A stretch of DNA of 64,000 bases from Lophium mytilinum (taxonomy: Eukaryota; Ascomycota; Dothideomycetes; Mytilinidiales; Mytilinidiaceae): contig MU004199.1 in assembly GCA_010093605.1 (NCBI GenBank), positions 69,609 through 133,608 on the forward strand. The letters are read 5' to 3'. How positions within the stretch are numbered: the stretch's first letter is position 1; every line of letters starts with the position of its first letter. Below are positions 1 to 11,030 of this stretch, one piece after another. A model generated the notes under the pieces. That model was given only the letters and a program-made list of their open reading frames with translations, ran no database searches and was not told the DNA's origin. The position numbers were made by a program, and so were the translations under genes.

Positions 1-854
1 AACTGCGTCTGAGAGACTATTCGAACTCACGTATCTATGGGCCCGGATCATCTACTATCTCCCTGCAACCCCATCCTGGCAACTTCTTCGGCGGTGCCCG
101 TGTCGCAGAGCCTCTCTTCCCACCAGCGCCTGTGTCTGGCTTTGGCCCATCTCAAACGACACTCTTCGGCCTCTTCCAGGATCCATTTGGTTCTGGCCGC
201 GGCGTCTCCGGCCCCATAATCACCCTGCAGATTCCGGCTTCGAACCCGTCTGGATCAATCACGGAGCAGCACGTTCATCTGAGTCTGGCACTACAGTCTC
301 CATATCTACGTATCATGCTACTTGGCCGCTTGGTACACCCCTCGTCTCCATCCAATTCGACGCTAAAGCTCGACCTAGAGACGCCTGAGATCGTCGACAT
401 GGCGATTCAGTTCCTCTATACTGGATCAGTCACCCTCAAACTTCTCCGTTCTTCTACCGAACTCGAAGCCCTGCGCCGCAAGCTTAGTGTCTTGGAAACA
501 CTCAAACTTTGCCGCCTTTGGCTCCTCGCTGTGAAGTTGAGAATGCCGAAGCTACAGAACGAAGCGATTAGACTGCTCTGGGTCAAGTTAGGCCTTGATC
601 CGGGCGTGCCAGACTTGCAACAAATGACCCTTAGCTCGGCAACTATAGACTGGGTGTATTCAAAGACGGCGCCTGATGATGCGCTGAGACGGCTGGTTGT
701 GACGGTGTTCTCGATTAGAACAAAACCTAGTATGGTGAAGCAAGGCTTGAAAGCTGGCGAATATCAAATTCTGAGTCTCGAGTTCTGGAGGGAAGCATGG
801 ATGGTCGACCGGGACGCCGCGTTGGGTGTGAAGGAATTCTACGTAGAGGAATAG
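1..854 (+). CDS. BTB/POZ-like protein, 5' part outside the window
   Basis: The reading frame is open from base 3 of the window to the TAG at 852-854 and has no ATG that could serve as start, so the beginning (perhaps with earlier exons) lies to the left. The first ~65 visible residues are rich in FG/LFG-type motifs (NFFGG, GFGP, TLFGLF, DPFGSG) and resemble low-complexity nucleoporin-like sequence. A BTB-like segment follows: HVHLSLALQSPYLR, then DLETPEIVDMAIQFLYTGSV, the usual place of the conserved FLYTG. The C-terminal half has CRLWLLAVKLRMPKLQNEA, the helix that follows the BTB core in many fungal BTB proteins. The fungal family is taken to mediate protein-protein contacts; no specific partner can be named. 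A paralogue lies 370 bp downstream on the opposite strand. Assignment to a BTB-like fold is good; function unknown. Confidence 0.7.
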   Translation, partial: LRLRDYSNSRIYGPGSSTISLQPHPGNFFGGARVAEPLFPPAPVSGFGPSQTTLFGLFQDPFGSGRGVSGPIITLQIPASNPSGSITEQHVHLSLALQSPYLRIMLLGRLVHPSSPSNSTLKLDLETPEIVDMAIQFLYTGSVTLKLLRSSTELEALRRKLSVLETLKLCRLWLLAVKLRMPKLQNEAIRLLWVKLGLDPGVPDLQQMTLSSATIDWVYSKTAPDDALRRLVVTVFSIRTKPSMVKQGLKAGEYQILSLEFWREAWMVDRDAALGVKEFYVEE

Positions 855-1226
855 GTAATAGGGAGCAGGGCAATTTTTCAGCGAGTCGGATTGACTGGTG
901 TAACCCCGATTGTGAGGTGGTAAAGATCGGTTCAGATATGGGTTTCGAAGCCTTTTGTTGCAACCATTTGCGGTGTATCTGTATGAGACTACAAAGAGGG
1001 TAATGCTAGAACGTAGCCTCGAAACTGGGAGACGACATTCCTCCTTCTGCTGGCAGACACTTAGAGTGAGGATACCTCTGTAAAATATCACCGTTCGGGT
1101 ACTAGAACCTGAATTCATAATTGGGCCATGGACGTAAGGGCAGTAGAAATGGGTTTAAATAGATTCTATGACGAAAGCCGAAGAGAATCGTGCATACACA
1201 AGACCTATTCAACATTTTCCACAGGC
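855..1226. other. Intergenic spacer between convergent BTB paralogues
   Basis: The 372 bp between the two stop codons holds the 3' ends of both convergent genes. I see no gene, repeat or clear terminator signal. Confidence 0.5.
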
Positions 1227-2138
1227 TTACTCCTTAACATAAAAAGACCGAATCTTGATCCCCAATGCCGCAAAGTCCTTTGATGCGATACACATATCCT
1301 GCCATAGCTCGATAGGCAATTTACCATACCCAGTTCCACCTGCACCTGGTTCCAGGCCTTTCTTCAAGTCCTTCTGCTTCACGCGATCCTGGAATATAGC
1401 ACTCATCAACCGGCGTAACGCTGATCCACACTCCGTTTTTTCATACATCCACTTCAACGTCGCAATACTAGGCGTCATCTGATCCATTTCAGGCAAGTTT
1501 TCATAGTAGCCCAGCTTCAGGCACAGGAGCCGGGTAGCCTCATTCTGCAATTTCGGAAGCTGGACTTTGGCTGCCATGACCCAGAGACGACAGCTCTTCG
1601 GTATATCAGGACGCATGAGCCTCGTACGGCTGATCGTCATCAGGTCAGAAGTTCCTGTGGAAATTCGGAGGTTGCGGGTGATGCCGATAGAGTTACGTTA
1701 CAGGAATTCCAACATCCACAGCACTATATCTTCGGATTCAAGGTCGAAGTCCAGCACGATCCGACTGGTGGGGTGAACGCCTTCGAGTCGGTCTCTCAAC
1801 TTGGCGTGGAGGAAGGGGACTTGTAAAGCGAGGTTAATATGGGTGTGTATCTCCACCGCTTCTGACTTGGGCGACTCTACAGGAACGCGGAGCATAAGAA
1901 ATAGGCCGGTCAAAGGGTGATCAGAATCCAAGGCCGGTCGGGTAAAGCCAAAGAGCGTCGGGAGAGGGGTTATTTCGCTTCTAGCTGACGTAGAGGCGGC
2001 CGGAAATAGAAGCCCAAAGGGTGGTAACTGTGTTTCATTAGGCGTCTCGTTGTTCACGAAATAATTGTCTGCCCCAAAGAGGTTGGATCGCGGTGGCTGA
2101 ACTGGGCGTGGGTTTGATCCACCACCAAAAGAGAACAT
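1227..2138 (-). CDS. BTB/POZ-like paralogue with an in-frame TAA or a 72-nt intron
   Basis: Paralogue of the gene at the left edge: shared CRLW..A.K...PKLQNEA.RLL helix and the FYV(K/E)E C-terminus. The N-terminal part again has FG/LFG motifs (FSFGGGSN, LFGADN, FGLLF, LFGFTRP). The first ATG in frame is at 2138; the frame stays open upstream to about 2249 without ATG, so an upstream exon is possible. At 1698-1700 an in-frame TAA stands where the neighbour has the Tyr of FLYTG, and the frame continues beyond it with clear homology. Two readings fit: a nonsense change in a decaying gene, or splicing of a 72-nt intron (1630-1701, GTAACG...CAG, CTGAC-like branch) that keeps frame but removes the conserved YTG segment. 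With the intron the protein is 279 residues. I cannot decide from sequence alone. Confidence 0.55.
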
Positions 2139-3240
2139 TTTGGCACCTTGTTGAGCTACCCCTAGCTCGGGTGATGAAGGATGTGGATCTCCGGGTGGCG
2201 TTTCAGCTGGTGAGTTGGAGACCGCTCCTTGGGATTCGAATTCCGACACACTAACGGTCTCCCCAGACTCTCACGTGCGGTGAGAATCTGGCATACTGGC
2301 GCTTGATTGAAGAGACGTACACGAGGAAAATACTTAGGAAACGTCCATGTATTTGAGATCTGTTTGCTCTTTCGAGCAAAGCGTTGCAGAACCTTTTCAT
2401 AAGTTCTCCATGTTTGCCCATGTTATGCAATTCATGCCGTTTGCGAGGTATCTCGCTGACCTCAAGGGTAAGTTCTAGAAGTGATACCATTTGGCTGCTA
2501 GTCAAACGTAATTTGGAATAGTGGGCATAGCAGACACAGAATGAGACGAATTAAGATGCTATAGCGACCCACCCGCTGGGGCAGGGTAATAGCCCAAGAA
2601 GCTGAAATCGTAATTCAGAGCTCTGGCATAAAGGATCGTATGTAGGTGAGCAAGGTTGAGACGCCCCGGACGGTGCTAGAATAGAACAAACACGCGATGT
2701 AAGTTGATCAATGAAGTAGAGGCACCAGGGGATGTTTTTGGCTGGGCAGCATGAACTAGAGGGCAAGCATCAGAGGACTGCAGTAGTGCTGGCAAGGCTG
2801 AGGTACCTCAGATGGTGTCTGGGCAATGTAAAAACTACGATAAAAGCTTATCAGTGGAAACTACCCGCAGACGTTCTAGCCTACGCCGGCATTGTTCATT
2901 AAAGACACTACTCCTCGACATAAAAACACCGGATGTCAAATACCTCTTCCTCGAGTATGCCCGGCGTCTCTTCAGTCACTTTTCAAACGGTAATGGCTTC
3001 CACAGGAGTTCATCGCAAATCGTTGCATTGCGGAACCCACGGTTCATAAAGTTCGGCAAAGCCTGGCCCCTGCCCGTGGCTTGCGGCAGGAAAGAATATC
3101 TAACCCTCTACATGCTGTCCATTTGGCAGTGAAATCCGTCTATAGGCTCGAAATTATATTCTGTCAATTATCTTACTATCATTCCTAGTTATTAGAAGCT
3201 CGCAGAATAATAAAACGGTACTCAATGCCGCATGTCTCCC
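2139..3240. other. Intergenic region without supported gene
   Basis: About 1.1 kb upstream of the BTB paralogue. Short open frames occur on both strands (for example 2812-3132 plus) but show no recognisable domain, no splice structure and no family resemblance. No repeat seen. Confidence 0.45.
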
Positions 3241-3882
3241 TCACACAGCCTTCCCCTTATCAACTCTAACTCTGAAAACAGCCCCAGTCCTCTCCTCCGT
3301 AAACCACATCGCCAACGCTCCACCCTTATCCAACATCCAACTGACCTGACCCAGCCCCTTCGCACTATCCGTCCGTTCCTTCGTTCCCTTCTCAGCAATC
3401 TTCTTAGTCTTTCTACTACCCTGCCCCTCCTCCCCACTCCCTCCGCTCTCCTCTTCTCTCACGTCCTCGTCCCTCCCAAACTCCTCGAACTCAGCGTTTT
3501 CCACAACCCCTGAATGAGCCTCCTTCAAGTACTCCAAACACTTCTCGTTCGCCGCTTCAATCCTCTCATACATCCCTACATAATCATCAAACTCCTGCTT
3601 TCCCTTGGGGACGGTTTTGGTATGCGTGACAACGTAAGCCCGCGACGGGGAGGGCGGCGTATAGCTCTCGTTAAAGGAGAATACAGGGCGGTAGTCGTAG
3701 CCTTCGTTGGCACGCTGGCGGGCGATACGGGCGATGCGTGCGAGGCGGGCGTTGCGGTTTGCGGAGGTCACGGCGTGGAGGAGTGCGGCGGGGTAGGATG
3801 AGTAGATTGGTTCGTGGGATTTGGTTTGCGTCGTTGGTGTCGTGGTAGGGGGTTGGCTGGTATAGACTGTGTGTTGCTCCAT
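3241..3882 (-). CDS. Conserved-type hypothetical protein, 213 residues
   Basis: Single-exon gene starting at an ATG (3882). The protein has a Thr/Pro/Gln-rich N-terminus, an Arg/Ala-rich helix (residues ~40-60, ARLARIARIARQRANEG), a mid region with PPSPSRAYVVTHTKTVPKGK and an acidic/charged stretch (DEDVREEESGGSGEEGQGSRKTKK) before the motif GQVSWMLDKGGALAMWF near the C-terminus. That C-terminal piece, ending FRVRVDKGKAV, looks like the folded conserved part. I do not recognise the family. Coding status rests on biased, protein-like composition over the whole length and a good start codon. No signal peptide or membrane helix. The opposite strand also has open frames, which look like shadows. 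Confidence 0.6.
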   Translation of the reverse strand: MEQHTVYTSQPPTTTPTTQTKSHEPIYSSYPAALLHAVTSANRNARLARIARIARQRANEGYDYRPVFSFNESYTPPSPSRAYVVTHTKTVPKGKQEFDDYVGMYERIEAANEKCLEYLKEAHSGVVENAEFEEFGRDEDVREEESGGSGEEGQGSRKTKKIAEKGTKERTDSAKGLGQVSWMLDKGGALAMWFTEERTGAVFRVRVDKGKAV

Positions 3883-4735
3883 CTGGAGGTTTTGGGGAAA
3901 GGCACGATCCTTTGGCTTGATTCTAGAACTTTATGGAATGATGATGAAGAGTGCGAGGAAGTTGATAAAAGTTGGAGAAGGGTGAGGGAGCTTGTTGGAG
4001 GTACCTAGTCTGCCCCTCTTTAGCTATGTAGTGGTTGAGCGTGGCTGGTTGTGGTCTAGGGTGGTCGAGTGATGAGATGGTACCGTGGAGCGTGGTTCGG
4101 AGCGGAGCGGCTATTTTTAGCGTTTCGATAACGACGAAGTTGGATATAAGACTGCCTCGAGAGGTCTGGACATCTTTTCTTCATATTCGACTCTGGAACT
4201 CATGGGTAATCTGGATTTCTTCGCAGTCTCATCTAGGACAACGAAAGTCTTAGCTGGCTACACAGCGAGGAAAGGCGTTCAGATGAAGACTCTCCTTCCA
4301 CCAGCAAAGCGTCCTCCAAGACCGCAACAATTCTGAATCGTACTCACAGCTCATAGCCAAGCTTGAGAAGCGATGGATGGTCGTCAGGATATCTTCCTGA
4401 GGCATGAGACAAACTACATCCTCCATTCGGCCAATTAAGTGGATCAACCAATCAGAGTGCGGTAGTGACATTTTTGAGCGGTGACATATCGCCCTCTCCA
4501 CCTTCCTTCAGCCTTCGTATCTACATCAATCTATAGCACTTCCGTTTTCTACTGAATTCCAATCTCACCCTTTCCTCGTCTTATGCAAGTAATCACATCG
4601 GGCGCATTCTCCCTCCGCTGTGTCCCTCACCCGGTGACCCTATTCGCATTCACATTATCGCATAGAATCATTCTTCCGCGTGTATGTAAAGTTAAAAAGA
4701 CATGAGCATTGCACACCAACTCTCGATTATTTGCT
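3883..4735. other. Divergent promoter region between the hypothetical gene and arsH
   Basis: The 850 bp between two divergent start codons. It contains the presumed promoters of both genes; I see no clear TATA box, repeat or additional gene. Confidence 0.4.
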
Positions 4736-5808
4736 ATGGGTGACCTAAATAATACAGGGGCAGCCCGTGCGGTGGTCGAGCTCGAACCGGAGCTATCGTA
4801 CCTCGCTACTACCCTCGCCATCCCCGCTTCAGAAGACTCACCAGAGATCCGGAGCACCTACCGCCCTTTCTTACTCTCGCCAGAAGTCGCAGAAAGTGAC
4901 TGGGTCTCGAAACTAGAGCTCAGCACCGTGTTGAAGATAGGAGAAGAAGACCTGAAGAAGACTAGGGAGAGATTGAAGGTGCTTGTGCTGTTTGGCAGTC
5001 TGAGAAGCCGGTACGTTACGTCTAATGTATGATAGCCCTATAAGCCTTGCATAGATTTGCATGCTGGTATGATGAGTGATGGCTGATGTCTGATTGCTGA
5101 CGGCTATAGATCTTACTCTAAACTGCTAGCGTTCGAAGCGGCGAGAATTCTATGGAGGCTGGGCTGCGATGTGCGAGTTTTCGATCCCACGGGATTGCCA
5201 GTGAAAGATGATGTCCAACACCAGCATGAGAAAGTACAAGAGTTGGGAAGTTTGAGTCGGTGGAGTGATGGGCATGTCTGGGTGAGCCCCGAGCAGCACG
5301 GCAACTTGGTAAGTCAACGCCCCCTATCTCCCAAATTTTGCAATAAAAGGAGCAGGGAGTAGAAAGGTGTCCGTCTGACGACTTCTAGACCGCAGTTTTC
5401 AAAAACCAAATCGACTGGATCCCCCTTTCTACTGGTAGCGTCCGCCCTACTCAAGGGCGTACTCTCGCTGTTGCCCAAGTCTCTGGTGGCTCCCAGTCAT
5501 TCAACACGGTCAACTCGCTCCGGATTCTGGGGCGATGGATGCGTATGTTTGTGATCCCGAATCAGTCGTCGGTTCCAATGGCGTACACGCAGTTTACTAG
5601 CGAGGATGCGGGAGAAGGGGGAAGTAGGATGCTGCCAAGTGGGAACCGGGAGAGGTTGGTCGATTGTATGGAGGAGTTCGTGAAGTATACGGTTGTGATG
5701 AGGCCACACTTTGAGGTATTTGGCGATCGGTATAGTGAGAGGAGGGAGAGAGAGGCAAAGAGGGAGAGGGAGCGGATGATAGTGGAGGAGCAGGCGAATG
5801 TGCCTTGA
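4736..5808 (+). CDS. arsH: ArsH-type NADPH:FMN oxidoreductase (organoarsenical resistance)
   Basis: Three exons, 4736-5010, 5110-5308 and 5389-5808 (introns GTACGT..TAG and GTAAGT..TAG), joined in frame to 297 residues. Start is the ATG at 4736. Diagnostic ArsH sequence is continuous across both junctions: the flavodoxin-like phosphate loop [18 protein letters not shown] (FMN phosphate binding), [41 protein letters not shown], then [19 protein letters not shown] and [15 protein letters not shown]. In characterised members ArsH oxidises trivalent organoarsenicals and reduces metals or azo dyes using NADPH; it is cytosolic and tetrameric. The C-terminus carries a fungal, highly charged Glu/Arg-rich tail ([10 protein letters not shown]). 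No arsenite exporter, arsenate reductase or ArsR-like gene is in the neighbourhood, so it is an orphan ars gene here. Confidence 0.95.
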
Positions 5809-5897
5809 AAGGGACTCGGAGAGTAGAAGCTGGGATGTACCTCCTAGATTTTGATACGCACCATAGTGGGGTATAGCACTGAATCATACGTTTGAGT

Positions 5898-6012
5898 ACA
5901 CGGATTATTACTGCTTACCGTCTATCTTGCCTACCTGACACCACTGTAGGGGGTGTCCTGGCTGCTCGGTAGCTAGTTGGTCAAGAGGCAGTCTAATTCG
6001 CACTGCTTGGAA
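5898..6012 (+). repeat. Dispersed ~116-bp repeat, copy A
   Basis: Shares an ordered block structure with copies at 16475 and 19813: ACACGG, a short variable stretch, ..CTTGC, CACCACTGTRRGG, a GGCTG/GCTAG box, then GGCAGTCTAAT, CACTGCTTGG. The internal TAGCTAGTTGG resembles a tRNA/pol III A box, hinting at a tRNA-derived SINE; no convincing B box or A/T tail is seen. Copies are strongly diverged, so they are old. Confidence 0.6.
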
Positions 6013-6146
6013 CTCGGCCGCAGACTTGCATTCTCGAAATTCTTTAGAGCAATCCCAGCTCAAGCATTGACGAGTGAGTATGCCTAGATGTATGGCCTGC
6101 CACGGTGTATGAGGCCACCTCCAACTCCATGTCATTTATACCACGC

Positions 6147-6164
6147 ACGTGACATGCACGTGAC
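6147..6164. promoter_or_regulatory. Paired ACGTGAC boxes, 11-bp repeat
   Basis: ACGTGAC occurs at 6147-6153 and again at 6158-6164 in the same orientation; both are within CACGTGA-like E-boxes. Similar pairs are at 12033, 14748 and 15090. The sequence downstream (CTATGTCGTGTT near 6191) recurs downstream of the 15090 pair. It may be a bHLH (Cbf1-like) binding pair or part of an old repeat. Confidence 0.4.
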
Positions 6165-7988
6165 TGAATTGAATTCGATCACTCACAGTTCTATGTCGTG
6201 TTCAGCCTTGGCTACAAATGCTTTTGTATGAGTCCTCTCTGATTTGGTTAGTCCTCAGATACAACAACGACGGCGACCTAGGTACGAAGGACTCTGGGAA
6301 CAATGATCTACTTCAGACACTTGGTACTAGAGGATAACTTAGTGCATAGCGAATGAAGGGAGGTTGCTTTATCCTGCATATCATTATCAGACTTCGAACG
6401 GTACTGTTAGTGTCTTTCGTAAGTGCCTATCGTAGAGAATAAGGCCTGGAATTCAAATAGCGGTTGAAACTTGACACTACATCATTCCAAGTTTACTGAC
6501 TACTTTCGGCCCCCAAATGAGCATCCATATCGTATCGCGTCATGTCGACCCGAGTCGTACCCATCGCCACGCGTCGATCCCCTAGGTGCACCTTTGTACT
6601 TTGACACACACCACAGCTTCTCTCGCTTCGAACTCGTGGCGCCAAAAGACCCAGCATTCTCCTGGACAGCATCAAACCATATTCGGATTTAGCAGTATCA
6701 TTTTGAGTTGGCTTCATCATCCCGGGATAAGATGGCCGTGTATAGCGGCTACGCTAACCTAACGGATTCCCCGAGTGCATGGTTAGCCGCATCCTCGTGG
6801 CTGGCTCGACGGGTCTGGCGGGTGTCTAGCTGTGCGCTGAGCGGCTGAGGTGCTCGGACCGAAAGTCGCAGAATTGTCTAGCTAGAGCAAATGCTCCGGT
6901 GCGTGGCAGGCTTTACGAAAATAGTGCTAAGCGCAGGTCTCGGAGAACATGTTGGAGAATCATAAGAGGTGAGCTGGTGAGGTCAATACACGGCTCAGTA
7001 ATTCTCTCTCCGTTACCCTCACGGATAAAAAAAGATGCATCTGTCATCTGTGGAACCTCATTAGACGGCACCAGCACACCGGGATCTGCGACCAGCTCAG
7101 CCTTCAGCCTTATGTACCGCGAGCCAGTTCGGCCAACGCGGCCCCCAAGCGAGTGGGGCGCTAATGTCGTCTAGTAATAACTATCCTTAAGGTAGTCTAG
7201 CATCAATTACGCCCGGTGGATACTGTACAGGGAGATATTTACAGCCGCTTACAACTCCGTCCCAACCTCAAATCCTACTCTCACCACGCCTCATGATATT
7301 GCACGATTAGGCATCCCGCCATGGGCACTGTGAAGACTGTTCCCAATCCAGTTTACATTAACCACGCCTGAGCCTCCAATCGACAAGACATCATGCCTGA
7401 AGAAGTTATCGATCTCCCAATCACATCGCCATGCATCTGGGCTGAAGGTGGCTTGCACTATAAATCAACTACTGGTCCTCAGCGCGCCACTCACCACACC
7501 GGTCACCTACTCTACGGCGGCGCCGGGGTCCTGCTATCAACAGCCACAAGCGCAGCACAGTCCAGCTGAACTGGTCTGGGTAATTCTAAAGAGGTGGGTC
7601 GGTCGGTGGGATATAAGCTTGAGTGAAGGACGTGATGATGGTGATCGTTGGGCGTAGCTGGGCCTGGGCTTCACATTTGACTCTTGAGTCACGTAGGGAC
7701 ATTGCGACGACTATATTACCTCCAACTTGTCACTCTAGTCTCTCTCTCACCCTAAATCATCTCTTTGCTCTGTTGCTCTCTGTTGCTGTCTTCTCTTTCT
7801 TTCATCTCGCCCTCTTAGTTGCAGGCGTGAAGCAGCCAAGGCAGTCAGCAGCCCTTTTAAGCCTTGCGTTCTGACATCACTATATCCACCACCCTTTCAT
7901 TCCTAGCTTTTGTTACATTCTTATCCTTATTCTCATCTTCAACCTTATTCACTACCGCCTCATCATCTCCATCTCTGTTCAAGTGGTA

Positions 7989-9868
7989 ATGGATACCTCG
8001 ACAATGGAGTCCACTCCATCTCCACCACCTACCGCCCACCACTCCTACATGTCTTCCGCCAGTTCAGGCGTCCTAAAAGACATAGCCATCGAACGCGGCT
8101 CGTACATTGCTTCCTCCAACAGCTCTACTACCGAGAAAAGGAGAAGCAATGGAACGAAGGAGGCCCCGCCGTGGAAGCCCAACCCCCACGAACTCGCAAT
8201 CATGCTCTCGCTCGCCCTCATCTCGCTCATGGTATCACTAGATGCCACGATCGTCATCACAAGCCTCAGCGTAAGCCCTCAACTTCCTCGCCATTTCCCA
8301 CGTGCACCTCGGAACACTGGCACTAACACCACCAGACAATCGTCCGTGACCTAGGCGCAAGCTCGACAGGCGGCTTCTGGATCGGGACCTCCTACCTCCT
8401 CACCTGCGCCGCCACCATGCCCTTCACGACCTCCCTCTCCTCCGTCTTCGGCCGACCCCCCCTCCTCCTCTTCTCCCTCGCCCTCTTCACGACCGGCACC
8501 CTCCTCTGCGCAGTGTCGCACTCCCTCGCACTTCTCCTCGCAGGCCGCTGCGTCCAAGGCATCGGCGGCGGCGGCATCATCTCCCTCTCCCTCGTCATCT
8601 TCACCGACATCGTGCCGCTCCGCTTCCGCTCAAAATACTACGGCATCATCCAAGGCGCGTGGGCGTTCGGGACGTGCATCGGCCCCGTCATCGGCGGCGT
8701 GTTCGTGGAGAAGGCGAGCTGGCGCTGGGTGTTTTACGTCATGTTCCCGTTTTGCGGGATTGGGCTTGCGGCGGTGGGGGGGCTGTTGACGCTGAAGCCG
8801 AAGACTGAGTCTCTGGGGGAGAAGATGGCGAAGGTGGATTGGGCGGGCGGGGTCGTGTTTATCGCGAGCTGTACGAGTTTCCTGGTCGCGGTGAGCTGGG
8901 GCGGGACGCAGGAGCCGTGGGAGTCGTGGCGGACGATTGTGCCGCTGGTGCTCGGTGCGCTGGGGATGCTGGCGACGGGGCTGTGGGAGCGGTATGGTGC
9001 AAAGCAGCCGTTCTTGCCGGGAAGTTTGTTTTACTGCCCGAGTGCTTTTTCGGCGTACTTCGGGGCAACGGTGCAGGGGTTTCTCGTAAGTCCTGATCCA
9101 ATTTTCTGCCCCCTTTTTCCTGTCAGGAGATGGGTTGCTAACAAAGCGTGTGGTTAGTTGTATGGCGTCCTCTACTACGGCCCCCTCTACTTCCTCGCCG
9201 TTCATCTCCTGTCCCCGATCTCGGCCGGCGTCTCCATCCTCCCCACCACCCTCGCCCTCGTCCCCGCCTCCGTTGCCGTTGGTGCCATCGTCTCTCGCGT
9301 CGGAAACTTCCGCTGGGCTGTCTGGAGTGGGTGGGTGTTCACCACCCTCGCTCACGGGCTCATGATCTTGTGGGACGTGCATACATCCACTGCTGTCTGG
9401 GTGGTCATCATGATCATACTTGGCTTGGGACACGGACTCGTACTGAACGCGCAGAACTTCGCGACCCAAGCGATCGCGAAGCCGAAGCAGGAGGGCGAGG
9501 CGGCCAGTATGTACGCCTTTCTACGGAGTCTGGGGATGGCACTGGGAGTTGGGGTTGGAGGGAGTGTGTTTCAGAATGTGATGAAGGTGAAGCTTGGACA
9601 CTTTCATCTACCGCTGGAGATTGCGAGCAACGCCGAAGCGTATATTGAGACGGTGAAGCGTATGCCGGTCGACTCTGTCATGCGGGTGCAGGTGTTGGAG
9701 AGCTATGTGTACGGCTTGAGGGGGGTGTTTGGACTCTTCTGCGGTATGGCGGGCCTGGCAATGGTGGCGAGTGCTTTTGTCGGGCGGTTCAAGCTGGACA
9801 AGGAGTTGGAGAGTGAGCATAAGCTTGCCGAGAATCGGTGGAGTAGGGGTTTGAACAACATGGCTTGA
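7989..9868 (+). CDS. MFS drug:H+ antiporter, DHA2 (14-TM) type
   Basis: Three exons, 7989-8270, 8336-9085 and 9158-9868, all junctions phase 0, giving 580 residues. The second intron has a canonical TTGCTAAC branch. A polar ~75-residue N-terminus precedes TM1. Family marks: LDATIVITSLSTIVRDLG at TM1/2 (the typical DxTIVxxxLP site of DHA2 exporters), GRCVQGIGGGGIISLS at TM4, and motif C in TM5, GTCIGPVIGGVF followed by ASWRWVFY. About fourteen hydrophobic segments are countable. Homologues export toxins, fungicides or secondary metabolites from the plasma membrane using the proton gradient; substrate cannot be read here. Arg/Lys-rich C-terminal tail. The gene is not next to a biosynthetic enzyme, so a general detoxification role is as likely as a cluster role. 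Confidence 0.93.
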
Positions 9869-11030
9869 GATCTTGGAGGCGGCTTACCTTTTCTTTCATT
9901 GCTATACCCTTATGATTTACGATCTGGATCTTGGCAAAGAAAAATTGAGTTATGATAGTTCTAGGTAAACCCAGTTTCTTCAATCATAGTAGATATGATT
10001 CGAGTATTCGCGGTATCGTTTTCTCTTCGAATATTTCTGCCGGTATGACTCAAATAATGTCTCTTTTTAGACACCAGACCAGTGCGCGTCGTGATGCAAG
10101 TCCTATTGGCGAGGAATTTGCAGGCTGATTGACGGCGTCTGGGGTCCCTCGAGTAGTTATGAAAGCCCAGTAGCAACGACATGGACCACGTCGTGTGAAT
10201 TGGGTACGTTCCATCTTTGATCGCGAGAATGACTCTACCGGGCACGTGATCCACAGATATATTGGAAGACTATCGATACTCTCTCATCAGCCCACTGCAG
10301 CAAGCGATTATGAGAGCGCTTGAGTTTCATCAAGGAGCATTCGAATTGAACATGCCAATAAATGCTAAGGGACATACAAACAATTACCTGGCGTGGGCAG
10401 CCTCGTGCTTTCAGGGAGTTCGGGAACAGATATTTTAGCTCTCCGAGAATTTGAGCCCTTCACGCGACGCATCCGAGAGTTCCATGAGGATTATAATTTC
10501 AAAGTAGATGCCGGCCAAAGCCGTAATTCTAATAGCCTTTCTAGATAGAAGAGGTTTGAGGATTAGAGGAGGTGGGAATAGGAATACGGGTTTACCGAGT
10601 TGGCTGGCGCCACGTCTCAGCCATCTAGACGCCTCATCGTAGCCACCGCGATGCCCCTCATGGCTCGCTCAATCCTCCAAGTCATGGTGTTTATAGTTCA
10701 TGATGTAGAGGTAAGGAGGCAGGACACGGGATGAGCCTTCTCCCCGGTACGACGCTAACCCTGGCCAAGCCAAGCGAAGGATCTGAATTAACCTTATAAA
10801 TAGAGGTTGTGTGATCGACAGGAGTGGAGCGGAAATTCCCTCTTGGCACCTTCTGACCTTGCCGTGTCCGTGTCTTGCCACTCTATTTCTTCTCTCACCA
10901 CCACTGTCTCGTTTTCTCCTTCACCACACACTCGTTTGTCAGGTGCAATACCATCACATTCGTTAAGAACACACAAAACAACCAAATAACCCAAAAAACA
11001 CCCACAAAGCGCCTCATCCAAACCACAACG
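9869..11030. other. Intergenic region, promoter of the GPI-type protein gene
   Basis: 1.16 kb with no gene seen. The right end carries a TATA box and a CT/CA-rich leader for the next gene. A CACGTGA box lies near 10235. Confidence 0.5.
10795..10802 (+). promoter_or_regulatory. TATA box
   Basis: TATAAATA 229 bp before the ATG at 11031, followed by a pyrimidine-rich and then CA-rich stretch typical of a strongly expressed fungal leader; predicted start of transcription near 10825-10840, giving a leader of about 200 nt. Confidence 0.55.

Larger units (their letters stand above)
5809..7988. other. Long intergenic region with repeat copy and paired ACGTGAC boxes
   Basis: 2.2 kb without a convincing gene. 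It contains dispersed repeat copy A (5898-6012), two ACGTGAC boxes at 6147-6153 and 6158-6164, and a CT-rich stretch (about 7735-7980) just before the MFS start that looks like a 5' leader. A 59-codon ATG frame at 7393 (begins MPEEVIDLP) has protein-like composition but no recognisable family and no extension; I do not call it. Confidence 0.5.

Noticed and set aside
2812-3132. Open frame of 106 codons on the plus strand
   Set aside because: No domain, no family-like sequence, no promoter or splice support; composition like surrounding intergenic DNA.
7393-7572. 59-codon ATG frame starting MPEEVIDLP
   Set aside because: Short, no recognised family, cannot be extended by a clear splice; could be a remnant but not supportable.
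8351-9469. Long minus-strand and alternative-frame open frames over the MFS gene
   Set aside because: They are low-complexity Arg/Pro/Gly-rich shadows of the GC-rich, clearly coding transporter frame.
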